64,000 nt of DNA, taken from NCBI GenBank assembly GCA_019925105.1, contig JAHGAU010000008.1, forward strand, positions 682,001 to 746,000. Direction: 5' to 3'. The translations under genes were made by a program, and so were the position numbers. The notes below the pieces were generated by a model, which was not told the origin of the DNA, did no database searches, and saw only the letters and a list, made by a program, of their open reading frames with translations. Shown here one piece after another: positions 22,463 through 34,577 of this stretch (its first letter is position 1; every line of letters starts with the position of its first letter). The DNA is from Niebla homalea (Eukaryota; Ascomycota; Lecanoromycetes; Lecanorales; Ramalinaceae).

Positions 22463-24206
22463 ATGATCCCGGCAACACCTCCGAGCAAAGACGAGGAGAG
22501 CATAGAGGGTCAGGACAATGTCGCCTACACAGTATTCTCCAAGCAGCAAAGGCGTTGGATCGTCTTCCTCATCGCCTTTGCTGGCATGTTCTCCCCATTG
22601 AGCAGCTTCATCTACTATCCAGCCATCAATTCCCTGGCATTTAGTTTACAGACTTCTGTCGAAGCAATCAATCTGACCATCACATCCTACATGGTTGTTT
22701 CCGGCATCACTCCATCGATCTTGGGAGGTACAGCTGACCAAATTGGGCGTCGGCCAATCTACATGTTCAGCTTTCTTGTCTACTTGATTGCCAACATTGG
22801 GTTGGCACTGCAACATTCGTTCCCGGCCTTGCTCGTTCTTCGCATGATACAGAGTATCGGAAGCTCAGGTGCGTTCGATCCCTTTCTATCGTTTGGATCG
22901 ATATACGAGCCAGCGAGCGGGTGCGCTAACACATTCTCTCAGGCACAATCGCAATTGCTTACGGTGTGATTGCCGACATTGCTCCTCCAGCAGAGCGAGG
23001 CTCATACGTTGGAGCAGTATTATGTGGGCCCAATGTCGCTCCAAGCCTTGGTCCTGTCATTGGGGGCGCCTTGGCAGATCAGGTTGGTTGGAGATGGATC
23101 TTTTGGTTCCTCACTATCAGCAGCGGCAGCTGCCTTGCCGTTCTCGTGTGTTTCTTGCCCGAGACTGGCCGCAAGGTTGTAGGCAATGGCAGTATAGCAG
23201 CAAGTGGCATCTATAGAAGTCTTTGGTCAAGACTACGCTCAAGAGCCGCTCCAACGACCACTGCTGATGCCACCAGACTTAAGTTGAAGCTTGGTGATCT
23301 CAATTTCCTTCGACGGTTGAACATTCTCCTCTACAAAGATACTGCGCCTATACTGTTGACCAACGCCATCTTCTATATGATATACTGCTGTGTGCAGGCG
23401 TCCTTGTCCAATGCTTTTATAACAATCTATCATTATAACGAACTGACAGCCGGTTTGGTCTACATTCCTTTTGGAATTGGATGTGCCCTAGCCTCCTACG
23501 GCTCTGGTGATATTCTTTCCTGGCTCCGCAACTACTGCAGTCCCTTCTAACGGTTCTGCACCAGGTAAAATCATGGACCAAGACTACAGAGTCACTGCCA
23601 GAGAGCACAACTTTGCGATCAACTACACTGGAGGCGACGATATGACCAGCTTCCCCATCGAGCAGGCGCGGCTCAGAAGTATCTGGTACCTGCTTGCCTT
23701 AGCTATTGGTTCGGTAGCTGGATATGGATGGGCGTTGTATGCCAAAACGGTACGTGTGGATTGGGTTTGTAGGAAGGATGCTGATTGTAGGATTATTAAA
23801 GCACGTGGCAGTAATATTAGTGCTTCAATTCTTCCTTGGGACTGCAACAACGGTCATTTTCAACATCTGCGGGACGCTCTTGGTTGACCTGCATCCGGAT
23901 TGCCCTTCAACGGTGAGCGCACTCTTGAACCTTATACGGTGCTCCCTATCGGCTATTGGTCTTGCCGTACTTCAAATAATCATTGATGGTATTGGTATTG
24001 GGTGGTGTTTCACGATCTTCGCCTTCATTGCAGCGACGACTGTACCGCTTTTGCTTGCAGAGACTAGGTGGGGGAAGGAATGGAGGGTGGCGAGAATGGA
24101 AAAGCAAAGATTTTCGAACGGCGGGCTCTCGTCACCAGGTATTGGAAGTCGAGAGCAGGATCTTGACCATCAACCCCAGAGATCATCGAGCAAACAGAGA
24201 CAATGA
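22463..24206 (+). CDS. MFS transporter, DHA1 (12-TM drug:H+ antiporter) type
   Basis: Four exons (22463-22868, 22943-23506, 23565-23749, 23802-24206) give 519 residues. The first helix contains WIVFLIAFAGMFSPLSSFIYYPAI, typical of fungal DHA1 pumps. ILGGTADQIGRRPIY is the loop 2-3 motif, and GTIAIAYGVIADIAPPAERGSYVG plus GPVIGGALADQVGWRWIFWF cover helices 4-6 with the antiporter motif C. A cytosolic central loop links the halves, and the C terminus is hydrophilic. Donors and acceptors are canonical. It is expected to export drugs or metabolites at the plasma membrane. It lies directly downstream of the NACHT gene with its own promoter space; no functional link is shown. Confidence 0.9.
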
Positions 24207-27010
24207 TGAACTCTGAGTATCCAAATGCTCATCATCAGACTCGCTGAAACAACAAAGATGAAAAGGAATAGCATCAAGTAAAGCACGCGACATTGCCACA
24301 TCATCACACTACTCCATCAGCAAAAGCACCACGTCAGCTGAGTTTGTGCCACCGCAAACGGGCCTTATTGGTGGGAGCTTCCCATCTACACGGATGTATA
24401 GAGTTCCTTTGGTGGCGCATGATTCATGCCAAGAATCTTTCAAATATATACAGAAAGAAGTAAAAAGCCGTAGGAAGGGCATTCTTCCCTCAGTTCAAAG
24501 AAGTGATGGTCACTTCGCATTCTACTTTAGCATGCAACAGAATGTGCGAAATAGCCGATGCACTCTACTTCTCTTATCTTAGAAACAAGCCACAAATCTC
24601 CAGAACGACGCTTGAGGGAATCTGATAGGCGATTGTATGTCTCATAAGGTGAGGTCGGAGTTATTAGGCTTTTCTCTCGTACTCCCATTGTTCGTGACCC
24701 AGGAAAGCTCGAGCAGAGCAGTTTGAAACTAGATGCTTTCTAGTAGTATCGTATCGACATTGTGTTCTATAAAAGGTGGCTCGTCGCAGCCAACCACATC
24801 CATCAATACAACATAGCCGCAGCAGACTTGGTGGTTTGTCCAATTCATGCTAGACCAATATTACTCCGTCAAGAGCTGACGTGGGATGCCTGTTAGTACC
24901 CTGACCCTTTTCAAAGGTGAGCTTAGGATGGCCACAAGTCTGAACGACAACCTCCGCCACTATTCTCCATTCTCGTAAAGGTGCTCGGTCGGTGCGGATA
25001 CGAACCGCGCCTGGGAGGTGACGAGCCCATTCTTGACATCCCCTCCCAATTCTCACGCGAACGAACGGCCTTACTACAAGCACGAGCAGCCAACAACGCT
25101 ACGCTTAACAAGTCGAGACTTTTCAGGTGGTCTGGAAGGGAGCAGTATGCGAACAGTGACGGGAGCGGAAGGATCCCGTGGGGAGTTCCAAACCATCATA
25201 GAGCTATCCAAGGTTGGAGGAGCAGCTTTCTACAGAAGCAATGTCCTCGAAAGACCCCCATGAGACGAAAGCAACAGTAATTGGAAGAGGGAAGATCTTA
25301 TTGGTTTAGAAGAATCGGGACCCACAGGTGTGAGGTTGTGATGGAGGGCAGTAGCAGGTTATGAGAGTTGATGTAGCAACTATGAGTCCATCCGATGGGT
25401 GGAATATGCCTGCTATCGCCATCTCCATATTTTCAAAGAACAGATCGAGAATATTTTGAGCCACGACCCTCCAATTGATACGGCCGTCCGAGGTAGCACA
25501 TTGTAGAAGATTCGATCCGGTGCAGATATTTTCATCAGAGTTGAATACCTAGTGAGCAGATATAGCAATCACACAGAAACGGTACCGTTAAAAACATCCA
25601 TTTGGATCCCTACAACAGTGCGTCAGTCGGAGGGTAGGGAGAAATAGGTAACTACACGTTATGCAATGGATCCGAAACTCACTAGGTGATAACAGTTTTG
25701 ATATCTAAGTAAAGGAATCTTTTTCAAATCTGACTGCCACTATTGCGAGTTCTTGTAGGCACAACACCACCAGCGCTAATTACCATCTGAAGATCTGATT
25801 GGCTGAGGCCTCTGTCATGCTCCAGCCACCCGCACAGCGGGGACATCCCGCACGGTGTAATAGGGTTTTGGGCCTCGGAGACCGCCTTAAAGGCCCGTTT
25901 CTTTTTTCTTTCAGTCCTCCGTCATGACACTCCAATGATTATGCCTTGACAATGGATGTTTTCAATGCAACTTATCTTGCCAGACTCCGATTCTGCGGAG
26001 TGAGCACCCAAATTCTGATCGTAAAGCCTTCACGGGATGTTTGGCTGTGACGAGGAGATAATCAAATACTGCAACGATGTCTGCAAGGGAAGCTTCTTTT
26101 CTTGGGTTTTTTCTCTCAATTGTGACGATTCTCACTGCTAAACATACAGAGGCTGATATCATCTAGAATAGTTCGTACGCTTTGATTAGCCCGTTGCTGA
26201 AAGCTTTGTGATTTTGACACAGTATAGCCGCATGCCCTTCGCCACGGCCCAATCCCCATTGTGTAAAGTATGATGCTCACGCCTTTTCTCGCTCTATACG
26301 TCCGGCCAAATCGTTGCAAGGCTCCTGAGATTGAGAAATGGAGACAAGAATCCTCGTGTAATCCTGTCAGGCCTTTGGAGTAGGCGAATCTAGAGCTACC
26401 ACACGCGCTTCAATGGCTGACGAGTAATGCTGCAAAGGGAGGTGTGCTCAGTCATCTTGAATGACTTCGGTAAGCCAAAGAGTGGAGCATGTGCTATTCC
26501 GGCTCTCTTTGGAAAGTGCAGAATGCCTACGAGTGCTCTCCGGTCTCTCTGGAGTATGGTATTTTCTTGAGCGTATTGCGATTCTTGATGCTTGCTAATC
26601 GTTTCGACTTTCTCTCTTCGATGGGGTGGTGAATTGGGCAATCGAGGTATTTCAAACATTTGGATTCGACCGAAAGACTATTCTCATAGATACATACAAA
26701 AGCAAAGGAGTCAAGTATTCAGAATTGTCAAGCAAACAGAGCTACGTTCCGGTGCCGATGGATGAACCACTGGATGAATGTGTACAAGCTGTCAATTTTT
26801 CCTATTAGCGCCTTGATTGCAAGCAAATTGTCCTTAGCGTGCTTTTCCATCTATATAAATCAAACTTCACTTCCTCTCCTCGCTTTGACTTCATCAAAAG
26901 GACTTCTACCCCTTGTCCCTTTTCACTGGTTTTCCCCTCCTATGCGTATGCAACATTGATCAGGAAACGGCATCTGCGATCCCTGTCTCACATCGCCATT
27001 TCTGTTCAGC
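24207..27010. other. Gene-poor region with one TATA-like site and a relic
   Basis: This 2.8-kb stretch has no convincing complete gene. A TATAAAA element lies at 24768-24774, about 155 bp before an ATG at 24928. Open frames continue to about 25280 in different phases, but I could not assemble a protein with a family signature. The only recognisable coding trace is the 26626-26808 relic listed separately. Confidence 0.4.
26614..26808 (+). pseudogene. C-terminal relic resembling the PPR-like protein at 40-43 kb
   Basis: A short open frame reads VVNWAIEVFQTFGFDRKT followed by an ILIDTYKSK-like tail. This resembles the extreme C terminus of the intact minus-strand protein at 40064-42979 (EILKWAIGLFQAFGLDEKA), and the DNA is visibly similar over about 75 bp. 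No other part of that gene can be seen upstream of the relic. It is best read as the decayed end of a paralog copy. The frame runs on about 30 codons beyond the similarity. A chance resemblance is less likely but not excluded. Confidence 0.4.
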
Positions 27011-28247
27011 ATGGCGACCACAATCATCAGCCACGATAGTGACGTGAAGGTCAAAGTCGTGGCCACCGAAACCGTTGAACGGGACGGGGAGATGAAGGAG
27101 ATCACCACGGGATCAGAAATTTTCGCAGTCTCCCGCGATGTCCTGTCAAAGAGCTCACCAGTTCTACGTTCACTGCTGCGTCCAGATAGCCTCTATTCGG
27201 AGAACAAGAAGAGCACGATCCAAATGGAGGCCGATAGCATCTTCAGCATGAAGGTGTGGTTCCAGATCCTCCATTCCGAGACGCCGAACTACGATCTCGA
27301 CCTGAAAGCTGTTTGGCATCTCATTGCCATTTGTGATAGATACGATCTCGTCATCGACTTGCTCTTCGAATGGTTCCGTCAGTGGTATGAGAACCAGCCG
27401 ACCGATCAATGGCTGGCCGGATCAAGGTTCTCGGGCAAGACTGAAAACCCGAATGAAGATCCACTCTGCCTTTTATTCCTCGCCTGGCGTCTGGACCAAC
27501 CGGATTTCTTCCTTAAGCTGTCTCGTCATGCCGTTTACAGCGCGAAATATCACTGCACAGAGCGCAACCCAACTGGGCGACTTGATCTTCACTTGCCCTC
27601 GCGTATCATCCGTAAGTCACCAAATCCTCCTCCTAGGCTCATGTGACACGCATATCTGAGATGCATGGTGTTCCCGGTCTGATAACCAGTCCAACTTTCC
27701 AGAGCAGATGAACGCAGCCCGCGGACGGCTCAAGACCATCATTTTCCACGACCTCTATGCCCCTCTCGAAAAGCTCCTGAGAAGGAAAAGAGCCTGCTGC
27801 GATCGCACCGGCTCCGATTATCAGCGCGCTTTGCTGGACACCGGTGCGTGGCCGATTGAGCGTTTCGCCCATCAAACCTCCCTCAATAGCCTCCTCGGTG
27901 ACCTGAGTCGATTCCACTTCGACCCGCCTGCAACAGCCTGCATGACGTGCAAACAGCCGTTCGAGCGTATAGTCAAGACCGTCATTCTCAAGGCTCGGGC
28001 ATACTTCGACGGCCTCTGCCTCGACTGCATGGACAATTCGCGGCGGAAGACCCGCAGCACCGATCATGACTACTGGCGCCACACCTCGCTGAAGCAGAAC
28101 GAGTGCGTGAGGGGGTGTCGGGTGAAATCGCACTCGCAGCCCACGTGGTACTTCTCGTTCATGGGCAGACGCGAGGAAATGGACCACTATCGACGCCGGA
28201 ATCGTGAACGGCGCGCCTCAACAGCGGCCAGTGGTGGATTGCCGTGA
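27011..28247 (+). CDS. BTB/POZ domain protein with C-terminal CxxC pairs
   Basis: Two exons (27011-27611 and 27703-28247) give 381 residues. Residues 1-110 fit a fungal BTB/POZ domain: FAVSRDVLSKSSPVLRSLL, then MEADSIFSMKVWFQILHS and AVWHLIAICDRYDL. BTB domains mediate homodimerisation or cullin-3 binding. The second exon encodes a helical region and two Cys pairs (CMTC and CLDC about 35 residues apart) that could hold a zinc ion. The C terminus is Arg-rich. There is no signal peptide. The intron has a GTAAGT donor. The gene is convergent with the acyltransferase. Such BTB proteins are numerous in filamentous fungi and mostly uncharacterised. Confidence 0.85.
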
Positions 28248-28726
28248 GTGAATGGATGGTAGGAGCAGTGCGACCTAACATTAGCATCCTCTCAACAATT
28301 ACAGTATGGAGGTGACCGGCAGATTGCTTCATCGCGAGGGAAGATGAGACTGGGACTTGTGGCTTTGGCTTAAGCATGTGAAAAGCATGCGGGACCCGTG
28401 ATGCACCAAGGGCGCGCTCTATTGCTTGGTACTGTTGCGTACTTGACGAGACCAAGGCGAGGAGCCAAAGGAGCAGAGTCTTGCCTTACACCACACGTTT
28501 AGCATCCAGCTTCAGGAATCACTCTTGACTGAACTTCAAACCATTGAGGATGAACAAGAACCGGAATACCCGGGTACTATGCCATGCCATTTATGTTCGT
28601 CATCACGCACCATAATATACTGTTGTCTTTTTGATAATCGCCTGCGATGCAATCCCAAATCAATAATCATAGTCGTTACAGCCATTGCTTTTCCTCCTCT
28701 ATTCCTGCCTAAACCCTCTCCCCTCC
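28248..28726. other. Intergenic region between convergent genes
   Basis: About 480 bp between two stop codons. It should hold the 3' UTRs. Nothing else is seen. Confidence 0.35.
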
Positions 28727-30305
28727 TCAATCCTGCCTCGTCACTGGCAACGGCGTCTGCCTTACCACATCCTTCTTCCCAAACATGATCGCCTCGGCAC
28801 CCTTTGTGATGGTCCCGAAATGCGGTTCCACTTTCTTCGCCCACAGATGCGTTGCGTACCCCAATACCCCGAAGAAGATCGGCATCACGATCACGTATGT
28901 TATCTGGGGCGGGAGCGGGTACTTCATCACCACGTACGTCTGGTCCCCGTTCTGCTGCTCGATCTCAACCTTGGACTGATTGGCGAAGAGAAGCCAGGCT
29001 AGTATACTCCGCATGAAGCTCCCATGCAATAGGTACAAGGGGAAGGAGATCTTGCCGAGCCAGAGGAGGTATCTCTGGGATAGGAGCTTCCGCAGGTGCG
29101 GGCTCATCACAATGGTGAAGCAGAGTAAGCCGGAGCCCACGGCGGGCCAGGCCCGGTCCTCCACCACTAGCGGGCCGAAGAGTTTCATGTGGAGGTCAAG
29201 GAGGTAGGAGGACCAAGGGGCTTGCTTCTGGTATTCGGCGGGAAATGACATGAGGATAAGGGAGAGCAAGAGGAGCGGTGGGGTGTAGAAGGGGGAGAAG
29301 CGGGCGAGGCGGAGGGGGATGTTGGAGTGGTGGAGTTCAGCGAGGAGGATGCCGGTGTAGATGCCCATGGCGACCATAGCTGAACAACAACATAGCACAT
29401 TAGCGGGGGCCGAACTTTGCAAGACGGAGGGGGGGAAAAGCATGTGGAAAGACCCACGCGATCGCATCTTGACATCCCAATTCCAGCTCCAGATCCACAG
29501 AATCGTCAACGCCCCTACCCGAAATCTCGTCGTCATATTGATAAGCACCAGCAGGCTTGTGAAGCAGATCATCGACCCTAACAATAGGTAGAGCAGCGCC
29601 CATTGCGGTTGGTCGTAGTCGTTCTGCGGGTCGAACGTCCATGTTCCCCTCACGGCTCGGATCAGATCGTCAATGGCGGTTCCAATACTCCCACTAGGCT
29701 GCGGACTGGTGACGGCAAGCCAATACGCATCGCTGTCCCTTGCGACCTTGTAGGCGCCCAGTTGACAAATGAACCAACTCCCCACGGTAGCCGTCAAGGC
29801 CGGCAAGAAAAGGCGGAAACTCCTTCGAAAGCTGGACACTGCGAGGTTCGACAAGGCTGTCTCGACTTGACCCTGACGTGCTAGTTTGATGGGTCGAAGA
29901 GAGTTGACGAAGCCGGAGAGGATGATGAAGCAGGCGACCCAGGCAGGACCTTGGCCGACAAGGCGGAGGACCGGGCGCTGCATCCAGCGGGAGGGTTGGT
30001 TCATGCCAGTATTGGGCGCGACAATGTAGCGGGCGAACGCGAGGGTCATGTGGGAGAGCATGACATAGACAGCCGCAATGCCGCGCAGACCCTGTGGTAC
30101 AAGGGGAAATTGTGAGCACCATTTTGATGGAATTGGTGCATGCAAGGGGGGTTGCAAGGGCAAGGGCAAGGGCAAAGGAGGGGATAGTTACATCTGCCCA
30201 TTCACTGTTGGTGAGTGTTTTGCGGGTGGCTTCCTTGGCCTCGGACGAAGCTTGCCATTTGGTCTTGTCGGCATAGGATTGGAGGTAGCCCACCGTGGCG
30301 GACAT
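28727..30305 (-). CDS. Acyltransferase-3 family integral membrane protein
   Basis: Exon 1 (30305-30192) and exon 2 (30091-28727) give up to 492 residues. GLRGIAAVYVMLSHM at the start of exon 2 is the family signature, including the His thought to be catalytic. The rest holds about ten hydrophobic segments, for example WVACFIILSGFVNSL, WLGKISFPLYLLHG and ITYVIVMPIFFGVLGYATHLWA. Members transfer acyl groups to sugars or other acceptors at membranes. An in-frame 78-bp segment has a GTGGGT donor, a GCTAATG branch-like site and a TTCAG acceptor, and encodes a low-complexity patch. It is probably a third intron, which would shorten the protein to about 466 residues. Intron 1 contains a CAAGGG-type microsatellite. 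Confidence 0.86.
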
Positions 30306-31412
30306 CTTTTGAGTCCTATCGCATTTCTCCCCCCGGATGGACAAAGGTGTTGTCGGTGGTGAGATGAGCGGTCGCAGTTGAGAAGTGAGAGAGAATTGGC
30401 ACTCGGCAGGATAATTTTCTTGAAATTTGGCTAGCGCCTTTGCTGCTTTGCTCCTGAACAGGAAAAATAGGAAAATGGGAAATTGCTGCATGCAACTATC
30501 GGTACGGGTACGGGCGGAGAAGGCTGCAAGGGATAAGCAACGTAAATTAAAATAAGCAACGAATATGCAGGGGCTCCAACGTGCGTGCAGCCGTGCACTC
30601 AACAAGCAGCAGAGGCACTTTATCTTGAGTACTTCCGTACCAAAGAACCAAATCGAAGTGAATCCAAGAAGCTCAACATAATGACGTCCAACATGAAAGC
30701 TAGAAAACTGCCTGTGGCCTCTTTAGACCCATGCCGAACCTGTGGATAACATCTGGAGCCTTCTGCCCGACTTTAGAGACCTTGCAAATGGCAAGACATG
30801 ATTGTGCACTTTTGCCGGATTGTGCATCGGAATTCGGAGCAGCACTTTAAGTCCAAGAACAAATGCAGCCCCCTGCTGTGGGATCCCGCCCACCCCTGAC
30901 TTCAAGGCTCTAGAGTCTAGGCCCATCTCCCTGCAGCCAATGACGCGTAAGAAGGCGCTTTGGGGAATTGGGGGAAGCTTAGCCGGTGATGTTCCCACGA
31001 GGCCCCGTGCTTGGCTCCTTGGGTTATTGGGTAATTTCGGCTTCACATGACACTTGTGAGGCTTGATGGCGAGTTGCGGTGGCTCGTGGGATTCAGCGCA
31101 GTCACTTGGCCTGCTTGTATAGCTCGATCAACTATACATACCACACACATGAAGGCAGGGAACGCGGTTGACCATCTCCGATCCATGGTTGAAATAAATA
31201 CTTTTGTGCAGACTGTGCCTTGTGGTACGTGTTCGCCAATTTCGACCTCTACGCCGCACCACCTTGCACCTTGGGCCCCCAACCGACATGGACCGTCTGG
31301 CCGTTCATACCACCTCAGCAACATCTCTTGATTAAGGCCCCATTCTGCCCGTGGCAAATGAAGTGGTCTCCGCTAAAATCTCAGCTTCTGCAGTATCAGG
31401 CAGTCGAGACAG
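30306..31412. promoter_or_regulatory. Divergent intergenic region
   Basis: About 1.1 kb between the acyltransferase start (minus) and the TBC gene start (plus). It must hold both promoters. Open frames of up to about 105 codons occur but show no family signature. Confidence 0.35.
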
Positions 31413-33854
31413 ATGACCATGGATGCCGGATTGAGACCGTCAAGCTCGAAGAGTTCGAATGGTAACCCTAATGAGAAGCCACTCAAGAGAAGGAAAAGCC
31501 TCTCAACATCGCTCTCGGCCGCCTTCAGGAAATCACCTAGGTCACGGCCGACATCTCCAACGACAGAAGATGTTTTGGTTCCGCCAACACCGCAACTTCC
31601 ACGAGACTTGAGATCTTCCATCTCGTCACATCAGCCCAGCTCATGGTCCCTGGTTTCCACCCCTCCAACTACGCCCGCTGTGGATGATGAAGAGGCGGTG
31701 GACCTGTCACAAGGATCAATCGGTTTGGGCATTGATACCTTGGGCCCCCAGGAAGTCTCGACGCAGATCAAGAAGAAGAAAAGCTTGAAATACATGTCTT
31801 TGAGGCATTCGAGGCAGAAGAGCTGGAACACCGGTGACGATGTAAAAAGGTCCTGCTTGAATGTTGGAGACCGATCAGTGTCAGATTCACCCATCTCGGA
31901 CAGGACCACCAGCCATCCAAAAGCTTCAGCTTCCAAGGGTATCTTACGCACCAGCCCCAGCGCCACATCTTTACTTCCAAGTACGCCTCCATCAGCAACT
32001 CTACCGAAGCATAAAAGCCCACCAGCTGTTCCTCAACTTTCGAGACCTGTCACTGCAGGAGGGAGCCCCCGCTCCCCACCCTTGACAGGTATTGCTCGTC
32101 CTCGAGGCAATTCCTCACCGCACGCCGGCATCCTGAAACCCGGACTAGATCTGCGTGATCTTCCTCCAAGCCCTCAACGCCCTTGGCAGGCGTCTTCTAG
32201 CCCAATAATAGACGCCAGAAACAGCTTTCGTTCCGCTCTGACCACCACATCTAGTCGAGCAGCGACCACAGCTACGAATCGTAGCAGCGTGGTTACGAAA
32301 GACACTACCATAACTGAACCAAATTTAGAACCCCTCTCGCGGCCTAACTCGAAGACAGAGGAAGGCATGACCGTAGATGAAGCAATTGATATGTACGCGG
32401 CCGGTTTTGCGGATGATCCTCCTGAGGAAAAAGAGTCAAGAGACACATCTCTGAGCGATGAATATCGAACGAGATCGATGAAGATCGCAGAGGCAGTCGC
32501 GGAGAACATGGGTTCGCCCAACTCACCAAGGCCATCCACAGCCGCATCCCCCGCCTCAGCACGCCCATCAACGAGCGCTTCCACAAGATCCTTCTCTTTC
32601 AAGTTCAAAAACTCAGGACGCAAACCATCTCTGACCCAACCGAGCCTGCCAGACACAGATCCTCGCGACGAGTACGGCTTCTCGAAATCCAATCACTACA
32701 TCACTCACATAGCGTACGACGCTTGGAATGCCCAGTATCAACCTCTCCAAGAACACCGTGCTGACAAATGGAGGGCATACTTGCGCGAGCAACATCTACC
32801 CCTCGAGGACCCCATCAAATTTCCGTCTCGTTCATTGAAGACGCAACGCTACGTTCGCAAGGGCATACCGCCCGCATGGCGGGGTGCTGCCTGGTTCTAC
32901 TATGCCGGAGGAGAGGCCTATTTATCTCGTCATCCCCAGCTGTACAACAACCTTGTCCTCCTGACCGAGACAAAGCTCTCAGCGCTTGAGAAGGAAGCCA
33001 TAGAAAGGGACCTGCACCGCACCTTTCCTGACAACGTCAAATTCAAACCATACCCATTGACAAGCCCACTCCCGGACACGCCTATCCTCGGCTCTCTGCG
33101 CCGTGTCCTCCGTGCCTTTGCCCTCCACTCTCCCAGAATCGGATACTGTCAATCGCTCAACTTCATCGCGGCTTTGCTCCTTCTTTTCCTGCCAGAAGAG
33201 AAGTCCTTTTGGATGCTTCACATCATCACCATGCTCTACCTGCCAGGTACCCACGAGGTTTCTCTCGAGGGTGCGAACGTCGACCTCTGGGTGCTCATGG
33301 TCGCCTTGAAGAATACCCTACCGACCATCTGGGTCAAGGTAGGCGCTGGCGGCATGACAGAAGACGACGGCAGGAAATCGAAGCTCCCGCCCATCAGTCT
33401 ATGCACTACCAGCTGGTTCATGTCCCTTTTCATCGGCACGCTGCCTATCGAAACCGTCTTGAGGGTCTGGGATGTCCTTTTCTACGAAGGCAGCCGGACG
33501 CTCTTCCGGGTGGCGATCTCGATCTTCAGGATCGGCCAGCAGAGGATCAAGAATCTGAATGACTCAATGGAGTTGTTCCAGGTGGTGCAGAGCCTTCCCC
33601 GGGGGATGTTGGATGCGACTAGTTTCATGGAGGCTGTATGCAGTAAGGGCCAGATCAGCGCTGATTGGGTGGAGAGGATGAGGGGCGAGAGGCGGATCTG
33701 GTTTGCAAAGGAGAGGGCAAAAGCTGGGAGTCCGCCTTGTCCGACGAATGAGGAGGTGGATTTGGTCAAGGCTGACGCTCCCAAGAAAGTCGCGGTGAGA
33801 AAGAAGAGTATGTGGCGGAAGAAGCAGAAGGAGCGCGAGCCGCTCGATGTGTGA
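31413..33854 (+). CDS. TBC-domain Rab GTPase-activating protein
   Basis: An intronless 813-residue protein. Residues 1-430 are Ser/Pro/Arg-rich and disordered. The TBC domain follows RKGIPPAWRGAAWFYYAGG. It carries the arginine-finger motif IERDLHRTFP (about 527-536; IxxDxxR intact) and the glutamine-finger motif IGYCQSLNF (about 575-583; YxQ intact). Both catalytic fingers are present, so it should stimulate GTP hydrolysis on a Rab protein in vesicle traffic. The later ALLLLFLPEEKSFWML, TTSWFMSLFIGTLPIETVLRVWDVLF and FRVAISIF segments match the rest of the fold. A second ATG lies two codons downstream. The Rab target is not predictable from sequence alone. Confidence 0.92.
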   Translation: MTMDAGLRPSSSKSSNGNPNEKPLKRRKSLSTSLSAAFRKSPRSRPTSPTTEDVLVPPTPQLPRDLRSSISSHQPSSWSLVSTPPTTPAVDDEEAVDLSQGSIGLGIDTLGPQEVSTQIKKKKSLKYMSLRHSRQKSWNTGDDVKRSCLNVGDRSVSDSPISDRTTSHPKASASKGILRTSPSATSLLPSTPPSATLPKHKSPPAVPQLSRPVTAGGSPRSPPLTGIARPRGNSSPHAGILKPGLDLRDLPPSPQRPWQASSSPIIDARNSFRSALTTTSSRAATTATNRSSVVTKDTTITEPNLEPLSRPNSKTEEGMTVDEAIDMYAAGFADDPPEEKESRDTSLSDEYRTRSMKIAEAVAENMGSPNSPRPSTAASPASARPSTSASTRSFSFKFKNSGRKPSLTQPSLPDTDPRDEYGFSKSNHYITHIAYDAWNAQYQPLQEHRADKWRAYLREQHLPLEDPIKFPSRSLKTQRYVRKGIPPAWRGAAWFYYAGGEAYLSRHPQLYNNLVLLTETKLSALEKEAIERDLHRTFPDNVKFKPYPLTSPLPDTPILGSLRRVLRAFALHSPRIGYCQSLNFIAALLLLFLPEEKSFWMLHIITMLYLPGTHEVSLEGANVDLWVLMVALKNTLPTIWVKVGAGGMTEDDGRKSKLPPISLCTTSWFMSLFIGTLPIETVLRVWDVLFYEGSRTLFRVAISIFRIGQQRIKNLNDSMELFQVVQSLPRGMLDATSFMEAVCSKGQISADWVERMRGERRIWFAKERAKAGSPPCPTNEEVDLVKADAPKKVAVRKKSMWRKKQKEREPLDV

Positions 33855-34577
33855 CGTACATATTGCATTGCCAGCGACGGCGGTACGGGGAAGTCTTTGT
33901 ACAATGTGAGGAAGTATGTGAATGCAAGACGGGCTTCTATCAAGAAGGGCTACATAGTTGAATCGATAGTCACTCTTGCTGTACCGCTAAATGATCATAA
34001 GCTGTCGCATTTCGGTCTCCTCTCTCTTTGTCTTCTTCGTCTTTCCTATCCTTGTCTAATACCTTGCTATAGATTTCCAGAATTGCGAGAGGCGGTGGGG
34101 CATGCAGCAGCTCAATTAAAACAAGCAAAACGAAGATGTTCCTCTTTTAGTTTGCCCTACCTTCATTCTGTCAGGCCCAAGATTCGACGCTGGAAGATCA
34201 CACTCGTCCAAAAGGGAAAAGGCTGCTCAAAACCCGTCTCAACAGTTAACAAAAGCAAAAGCGACAACTGCCCACGGCCCTCCTCCGATGATCTGATCTG
34301 ATGTGATCTGATTTGATGAACCGCCTATCCTATGCATTAAAGTCTAAGATGAAAGTATTTAAAAGTTTCTTTTCCTCCACAAAATTCCTTCCCTCCCCCC
34401 CAGACAGGTTGGCTTCAGCCTCCGAATTTTCCTACCAAGGTATCTTAAGATACACAAACAAAAAGCCCTCTTTGAAAGGGAATCCTCCTTTGTTCTCTCT
34501 CTATCCCAATCTCCCCACCAAAAAAACCCCCCAGCTATAACCCCCATCGTCCGCATACATCCCAAACCCCCCCGTCC
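33855..34577. other. Intergenic region between convergent genes
   Basis: About 720 bp between the TBC and CFEM stop codons. It includes a short CTGATCTGATGTGATCTGATTTGAT simple-repeat patch near 34290-34318. No gene is seen. Confidence 0.35.

Noticed and set aside
24928..25280. Possible small gene downstream of a TATAAAA box
   Set aside because: The first frame closes after 16 codons and no splice combination gave a convincing protein.
30150..30180. CAAGGG microsatellite
   Set aside because: A short simple repeat within an intron, with no sign of function.
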